From positions 433,255-444,815 of the forward strand of contig WELB01000023.1 in NCBI GenBank assembly GCA_009602725.1: a stretch of 11,561 nt of DNA, in the 5' to 3' direction. The position numbers and the translations under genes were made by a program. This document shows positions 6,448 to 11,561 of this stretch, piece by piece (positions within the stretch are counted from its first letter, which is position 1; each line of letters opens with the position of its first letter). The stretch is from Spirogloea muscicola. Lineage: Eukaryota; Streptophyta; Zygnematophyceae; Spirogloeales; Spirogloeaceae. Below the pieces are notes generated by a model. That model made no database searches. It worked only from the letters and a program-made list of their open reading frames with translations, and was not told the DNA's origin.

Positions 6448-9400
6448 TCATCTTAACGTAGCCCGGCTCGCCTGCCCCTGCTTCCTCATCCTCCTCACAG
6501 GGCCTTCGGGCTCAGGAGAGGCGAGCTCTTCGCCACTCTTGGTGAGCTTAATGTGAGCGTCGTCCTCTGTTAGCATGGGCATTGTGGGCGCGTCCTGTTC
6601 TTGCATGCCTGCTCCTAGCGATGTCGTACGGCCACCACCCAGGTTGGCGGATGGAGCAGGCATTGGCATCTCGTCTCCGCCCACCAGAAGTGAGGGCCCG
6701 GCACCAAACAAGTGCTTGATGTCGTCTAGAGACCCTGAGGCAAGCAGCGGTTGAATCTCGGACTTGGCCGCCTGGGCAGTCGGGCCATGGCGGCTCTGGC
6801 ACATGGCCGCCACCACCTTTGCACTGCGGCATGGCAACAACGAGTGTGAAGTCTAGGCAAGGGCTCGAGTCAAGGTGAAGGTCGTAATAAGCCCATGCAT
6901 TTGCACCGCATCAGAGATGAAGGAGTTGCTCGGCACCTGTGGCCGTGCGCCCAAGTGCTACAGCGCCCCCGCAACGCCGTCTCCCACAGAACCGCTGCGA
7001 AGGGCCGTGCGGCACTGGCTTCGAGAGAACCCAGCACCAGCCGCCGAATCGTGCGTGACGCAAAGTAGTTATCCAGGACATGCTCCTCAGGGCCTGTGCC
7101 ATTAAGCCCAGGCTTGGTTTCTGGCCGGGGCTGTGCTGCTGCCTCCGCAATGGCTGCGTGAACAGCTGCCACCCCCTCCAACATGGACTTCCACAAGATG
7201 CCGCCAGTGCCTCCATTCGCAACCTGAGAGCCACAAGATGGAGTTGATGAGCATGGCTTCGGTCTGTCCAGATAAAGAATGGCATTTGCACCATGAACAT
7301 CAATCTTCTCAGAAGTTGCGAAACAAGGCCTGATTTTACTTCGAAGATGATGTCGGTTCCATGCTGTGAGCAAAGGAGCTCCCCAGTATGTTGCACGCAG
7401 ACCTCGGTCAGCTTCTGGGACCAAGCACAGCAGGCCGCACTTGGTGTCAAGATGGGGACTGGCATCAGAAATGCCCCATGACTGGCGTGTTAAGGTGGTC
7501 TCCAAGTCAACAACGCACAGATGCATGGCGCTTGTCACAGATAAGCTCAACATACAAAGTTGTCGCGACTGCCAACCTTGGCCAGGCCGCTGCTCATAAG
7601 GAGCTCCAAGCGCCGCACTTCGGGATCTTTCTTGCTCGCCACGCCAACAGGGGCCTCCAAGCTGTCGTCTTCCTCTGCTTGCTCCGGTTCTTCTGCGACC
7701 TGCGGATTGGCCTCGCCCGCTGCTCCTACCTCTGATACATCTTTCATGGCCTCCTCTGCCGCGTCCCCCTTCCTATCTCCGTTTGCGCTCAACCTTCGCT
7801 TCTTTCTTGAAGCATCTGGCTTGGCTGCTACAGCAGTTCCAGGGTCGGCCCTGACTTCTTTCTCTTCTTCTTCCTCTGCAGAGCTCCTCGCTCCATCTTC
7901 GGACTTGAACATGCCAGTGTCCTCGCCCACTGTACCCGAGCCTGCCATAGTCGCAAGGACAATAGAAGATGCTGGGCATGCCTTCAAGTCCTGGATGCCC
8001 ATGTCGTTGTCATTGCCCCTACAAGCGAGCGGAGATGAAAGAAGGGAGCACAGAAAGGAATTGAGCAGCTTCAAGCAAGGCTCTCTGACGAGATATGGTA
8101 ACAGACCTGCCACTGTTGGCTCAGGAGGTTGCAAAGCTGCGATAACGTCTGCTGGAAAGTAGCGGCCAGTCCTTGGCGCAAGCAGGTGCAGGAAGGCCCT
8201 TCTGCCAAACTGATGCGAGGAGCAGCAAATGGGTTAGGAGAGGGCAATCCCCAGCTTGGTGCTAGAGACGAGCAACAAGAATGTCCCAAACTAACCACGA
8301 CCCTGCTTAACGGACTGCCTAATTTACATACCACCAAGCTGCATGTGACATCACAAACATGCTCCCAGACACTGAGCGCCTTCAACAAATTCAACAAACA
8401 GGCCCCCTTTCTCAGCAGATAGTAATGCTGTGTGCAATGCTGCTGGCAAACCACCTTATCAATGGCGAGCTCCTTCGCTTCCTTATTTATCTCCGACATC
8501 ACCACCTGCTCTCAACGTTGACTTATAAACTGGATGAGAAAGCGCTCTGCCTGACACTCCAACATGCCAGCGGCCACATTGCGCAGCCAACGCAACAGGG
8601 CTAAAAGCACACTTGGCTCAGCTTGGCTTGCAGGTTTGATGGTAACAATAACCACCGACCTTGTTCACGAGCTTGGTATCGTCGACAACATCAAGGACCT
8701 TCAGCAGCACCTGCAGGAAGGCAATTGACCTGTGAGAGCAACCTAGCATATCATCTTTGTGATGATGTTTGTAATCTCCGTAAGTGCTTATACAAGTCCA
8801 GCTCTACACAGTGGATCTCTGTGCAGCCCAGAGGAGCATACCAGATTCCCATGATTGTCGCGCGCTATCTTGCCAATGTGGCCCTTCAGGCCCTTCACTA
8901 TCTTCTTCCTCTCCTGCAGTCACTGCCTGAGGGTGAGTTCGACTGAAAATCGCAAGAGCAAATATCAGCCCAGTGCTGCGGCCTACAACTCCATAAGCCT
9001 CAATTGACAGTGATAGAAATTGTCAAAGCGGGTGATGAAGGCACGAGCTTGATCAGCACACTTGGACGTAGCTGCTTCACATTCGCCTGCGGACCTTTGC
9101 GGAAGAGAAGGCAATGCAGGCAGCAGCGACGGCGGCACCGTCGCGCGTGTGCACAATGCGGGGGATCAGCGGGCCTGCCAGCTGGCCAACCACCTCCTCC
9201 ACCAAGCCCTGGCACCCGGCGGCACGATGCAGACTGTCAGGCGCCTCGTGCCGAGAGTGACCGTCTCATGAAGGGCAGCTCCATGCGGCCTTCAAGAGGT
9301 CCGCACCTGTGACCCCAAAAACAATGATATGACAAGAAGCTGACAAACAATCTCTGAAGCTCGACTGGTGTGGACACCTTGCGCTTGAGCGACATGTATT

Positions 9401-11561
9401 CGCAGAGAACGCGGTGGATGATGGAGTGGTCCACGATGCCCTTCTCCAAAATCGGCTGCAACGCCAGCGTCATGTGTTCCAGGACCGCGCTACGCCTCGG
9501 CGCTGCCGCCGTTGCCATGATCTCCGCCAGCCTGACGGAACGCCGCCGCCGCCCTCGCCGCCAACACAAGTTGGATACAAGTTGAATAATACAAAATGAA
9601 ATGTCGAATGGTAAATGTTGCTCTGTTTGTAAAGCGGCACAACCCCGTCTGTATCTGGTCTTAATTCAGGGTGGTGATGAGGACCTCGGAGGCTTGGTGC
9701 CCTCGGCTTCCCTGAAGACGCGGAACTCGGGCAGGTAGAACTCTGCAACCAGCTCCTGCTTCTGGCTGCTGCTTGCCATCTGGTAGGCGTGCTCCATCAC
9801 TGACGCACGAAATGGCAAGACTCAGTCAACCCCCGCATGGTAGCAGGATCAAAGGCAGCATGCCAGTGTCGCTGTCAGGTGCAGATGGCACTATACACAT
9901 TTCGCCTCCGACAAGAGGGATGTTGAGCTGAACCTTGAAAGGTCAGGACTGTATTGCGGATAAGCCCACAAGCAAGTTGCAACTGCATCGCTGCATGGTC
10001 CAATCCACGTCGTCGCTCGGTGATGTTCAAGCAGGGTGCACAGACGACACAGATAGAGGGCGCTGACCTGCGGAGGCGGAGGGGTGTCGAAGGAGCGGGA
10101 CAACCTGTCCACGGAGCTGCGAGATGATCTGCTGCCGCTGTTCCTTTGTAGCTGCAGCCCACAAGCCAAGCAGGAGTGCAGCTCATTGACTTTAGATTGC
10201 CACCAATGGCCCTATGCCACAATGTGAACTTGGAATTCTATTTGTGACTTTCATCTAGACCAACATTCAAGGAGGCCCACGCACCATGATCCAGCATCTT
10301 GTTGACAAGGTGATGGGCGTAGGTGTTCTTGGCCAGCTCGACGCAGTGCGGCCGCAGCTCCGCAAAGACCTCTGCGCGCTCCGCTGCGGCACAGTGCTTC
10401 ACGCATGTCTGCTGGCGATGGTGTCAGCACCGGTCCACGCGCAGCAGGCACGGCCATCGACACGACTTGCTGGGGGTGTGTGGAGAGGAGAACAGCTCGG
10501 ACTACATAAGAGAGGGCCAGCACCTCCATGCATAAGATAGCTCAACTTCCAATTTATGGCCGCCCACTGCTGGCGAAGGCGAAGAGCTTTGTGCTGTGCG
10601 GACCTGGACGATGCGCGAGTTGGTGTGAGACATGGCCAGCTCCTTGATGCGGACCCGCACCTGCACGAGCACGGCAGTGACAAGCCTGCCGCACAAGGCC
10701 GGCCCGCCGGATGTCACAGCGAGCCAGCACCAGCACGTCCTTGACCTCACCATGGCATCAGCAGCAGGAGAAGACGACAGCAGGTACGGCAGCAAGCGAG
10801 GGTTGCCTCGGAGACGCGAGGCAAACGTGGAAGAGGGTGTCGCCTCACTTGGACCGCTCCTCTGTCGTTATCCCTCGCTGCCTCATCTTCTCCCACTGCG
10901 CTGCCAGGTGCTGCCCACCCGAGCAACCAACTCAAAGTCACAATGTGCACACTTACTAGGCCCGCATGCCAGCATCCGTGGAAGTCGCACAGGAGCGGCA
11001 AAGTTACGGGCTGCCTCGCTGGGGACCAGGCTGTCAGCAGCCTGTGCAGTGCATGCTAGGCCCTCATGTTTTCTGGAGAAGTGCATGCTGGAGGTGACTG
11101 AACAGGAAGAAACATGGCCATTTCATCGATCAATGGAGGGCCTGAGTGGCCAAGGCGGAGGTGGGGGAGAGAGGAGGGAGAGGCGAGGAGGAGAGGTGCT
11201 CGAGGGTTTAAGGAGGGTTTAAGCGTGGGGGGGGGCTCGGGCTGTCATGGTGGCAGGAGGGAGCGCGGACCTTCTCGAGGTCGTACAGGGGCTTGCGCAG
11301 CTTCTTGCGCTCCTCCGCCAGCACCTGCGCGCGCGCCCGGCCGGAACCAGCGCCGCCACCGCGCTCAGTGGCGCAGCCAGGACCACGCCCTCGACGACGA
11401 GCTGCGCATCTAAACCCCAAACCCTTAGCTCCTTGTGACCCTAACCTAAATCCTAAGCCCGTCGGCGGTCCCTGTGGGAGAGCCGGCGCCGCACCTTGCG
11501 CTGCTTCCGGTCCAGCGGAGGCTGCGGCGGCGGCGGCTGCGAGCGCCCGCCGCGGCCGCCG
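6448..11561 (-). CDS. PUM3: PUM3/Puf6 (APUM24-type) nucleolar Pumilio protein with CPL domain (5' partial, spliced)
   Basis: RNA-binding nucleolar protein; relatives act in 60S subunit assembly and 5.8S/ITS2 pre-rRNA processing. Exons in coding order: 11561-11495, 11324-11271, 10910-10849, 10685-10604, 10408-10285, 10151-10068, 9799-9685, 9531-9378, 9208-9095, 8913-8842, 8710-8660, 8505-8455, 8209-8107, 7941-7577, 7414-7340, 7223-6937, 6823-6448. All introns are GT-AG, all phases match, 744 codons are visible; stop TGA at 6450-6448. Residues 1-60: basic start (LDRKQRK, QWEKMRQRG). 61-343: Pumilio repeats (ELAMSHTNSRIVQTCVKHC, EKGIVDHSIIHRVLCEY, PRIVHTRDGAAVA, IVKGLKGHIGKIARDNHGNL, VLDVVDDTKLV). 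344-499: FGRRAFLHLLAP, then an acidic KKRR-bearing linker and SKKDPEVRRLELL. 500-640: CPL-type region (KLTEVCVQH, FEVANGGTGGIL, YFASRTIRRLVL, WAHGHSAKVVAAM). The N-terminus lies past the right edge. The start of the 7941 exon is the least certain boundary. Confidence 0.93.
7577..7941 (-). other. PUM3: Acidic, Lys/Arg-containing linker exon of the PUM3-like gene
   Basis: Part of the gene above. About 121 residues, dominated by Glu, Asp, Ala and Ser (EEEEEKE, EEPEQAEEDDS) with a basic ASRKKRR patch that could be a nuclear/nucleolar localisation signal. It ends in ASKKDPEVRRLELLMSSGLAK, a motif typical of plant and algal relatives before the CPL region. Low complexity suggests disorder. The donor is AAG|GTTGGC at 7576; the upstream acceptor could be at 7941, 7971 or 7929, all in the same phase. 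Confidence 0.75.
7942..8106 (-). other. PUM3: Candidate intron of PUM3-like gene that is stop-free and a multiple of three
   Basis: Bounded by GCAG|GTCTGT (donor at 8106) and ATGGCAG (acceptor ending 7942). It is 165 nt, phase 1, and open throughout in the coding frame, so retention would add 55 residues without a shift. The translated content (Leu/Cys-rich) does not look like the flanking domain, which favours removal. A TTGTAG acceptor near 8019 would break the phase. Confidence 0.5.
11204..11221 (+). repeat. Two GGGTTTA telomere-like units in PUM3 intron 11270-10911
   Basis: GGGTTTA occurs at 11204-11210 and 11215-11221, with the G-rich strand on +. It follows a purine-rich tract (about 11154-11196) and precedes a run of nine G (11227-11235). 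Two units only, so modest support on their own; they gain interest from the oppositely oriented tract at 11410-11460. Confidence 0.45.
11410..11460 (-). repeat. Degenerate telomere-like tract in PUM3 intron 11494-11325
   Basis: Read on the - (coding) strand it contains TTAGGATTTAGGTTAGGG and, after a short break, TAAGGGTTTGGGGTTTAG: imperfect TTTAGGG units in an intron that is otherwise very GC-rich. The G-rich telomeric strand is on the coding strand here, unlike the tract in the methyltransferase intron. It could also act as a plant telo-box-like element near the 5' end of a ribosome-biogenesis gene, but that is inference. Confidence 0.6.

Noticed and set aside
6870-7553. Single 227-codon minus-strand open frame as one gene
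   Set aside because: Only 7223-6937 is coding in this frame. The upstream conserved segment (KLTEVCVQH...) is in another frame, at 7414-7340, joined by an intron.
7560-8162. Plus-strand open frame of 200 codons
   Set aside because: It is the antisense shadow of the acidic linker exon and neighbouring PUM3 sequence; the Ser/Ala richness mirrors Glu/Ala codons.
1-11561. CRISPR array, bacterial operon or prophage
   Set aside because: No regularly spaced repeats, no ribosome-binding sites, and both genes are interrupted by spliceosomal introns.

Overview
This window looks like nuclear DNA of a eukaryote, most likely a green alga (Chlorophyta). The evidence is two intron-rich genes with short GT-AG introns (113-360 nt), GC-rich exons, plant/algal-type protein families, and degenerate TTTAGGG-type telomere-like tracts in introns. 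Nothing resembles bacterial operon organisation. Placement below green algae/plants is inference.

Left part (1-2232, + strand): the 3' half of a DNA (cytosine-5) methyltransferase gene. Five exons can be chained with matching phases: 91-278, 488-749, 884-1398, 1613-2015 and, tentatively, 2137-2232. They encode methyltransferase motifs VIII, IX and X, the C-terminal tail typical of this MTase branch, and then a PWWP-like domain and a basic KRKR stretch. The catalytic PC and ENV motifs must lie in exons to the left of the window.

Middle part (2233-6447): about 4.2 kb without a convincing gene. It separates the 3' ends of the two convergent genes and is rich in decayed repeats: a possible reverse-transcriptase relic on the - strand, a nested foldback, about three ~75-100 bp C/T-rich degenerate units, a perfect 14-bp hairpin, a perfect 104-bp direct duplication in an LTR-like context, and a diverged ~37-bp module.

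Right part (6448 to beyond 11561, - strand): nearly all of a PUM3/Puf6/APUM24-type nucleolar Pumilio protein, reconstructed from 17 exons with consistent splice phases (744 codons visible, N-terminus cut off at the right edge). This family acts in 60S ribosomal subunit maturation and pre-rRNA processing.

The two genes have unrelated roles (DNA methylation with chromatin reading; ribosome biogenesis) and appear to be chance neighbours facing each other tail to tail. No new multi-gene system is visible. The most interesting points are the C-terminal PWWP-like domain on the methyltransferase, the telomere-like tracts in introns of both genes (in opposite orientations around one PUM3 exon), and a stop-free, 3n-length candidate intron in the PUM3 gene.
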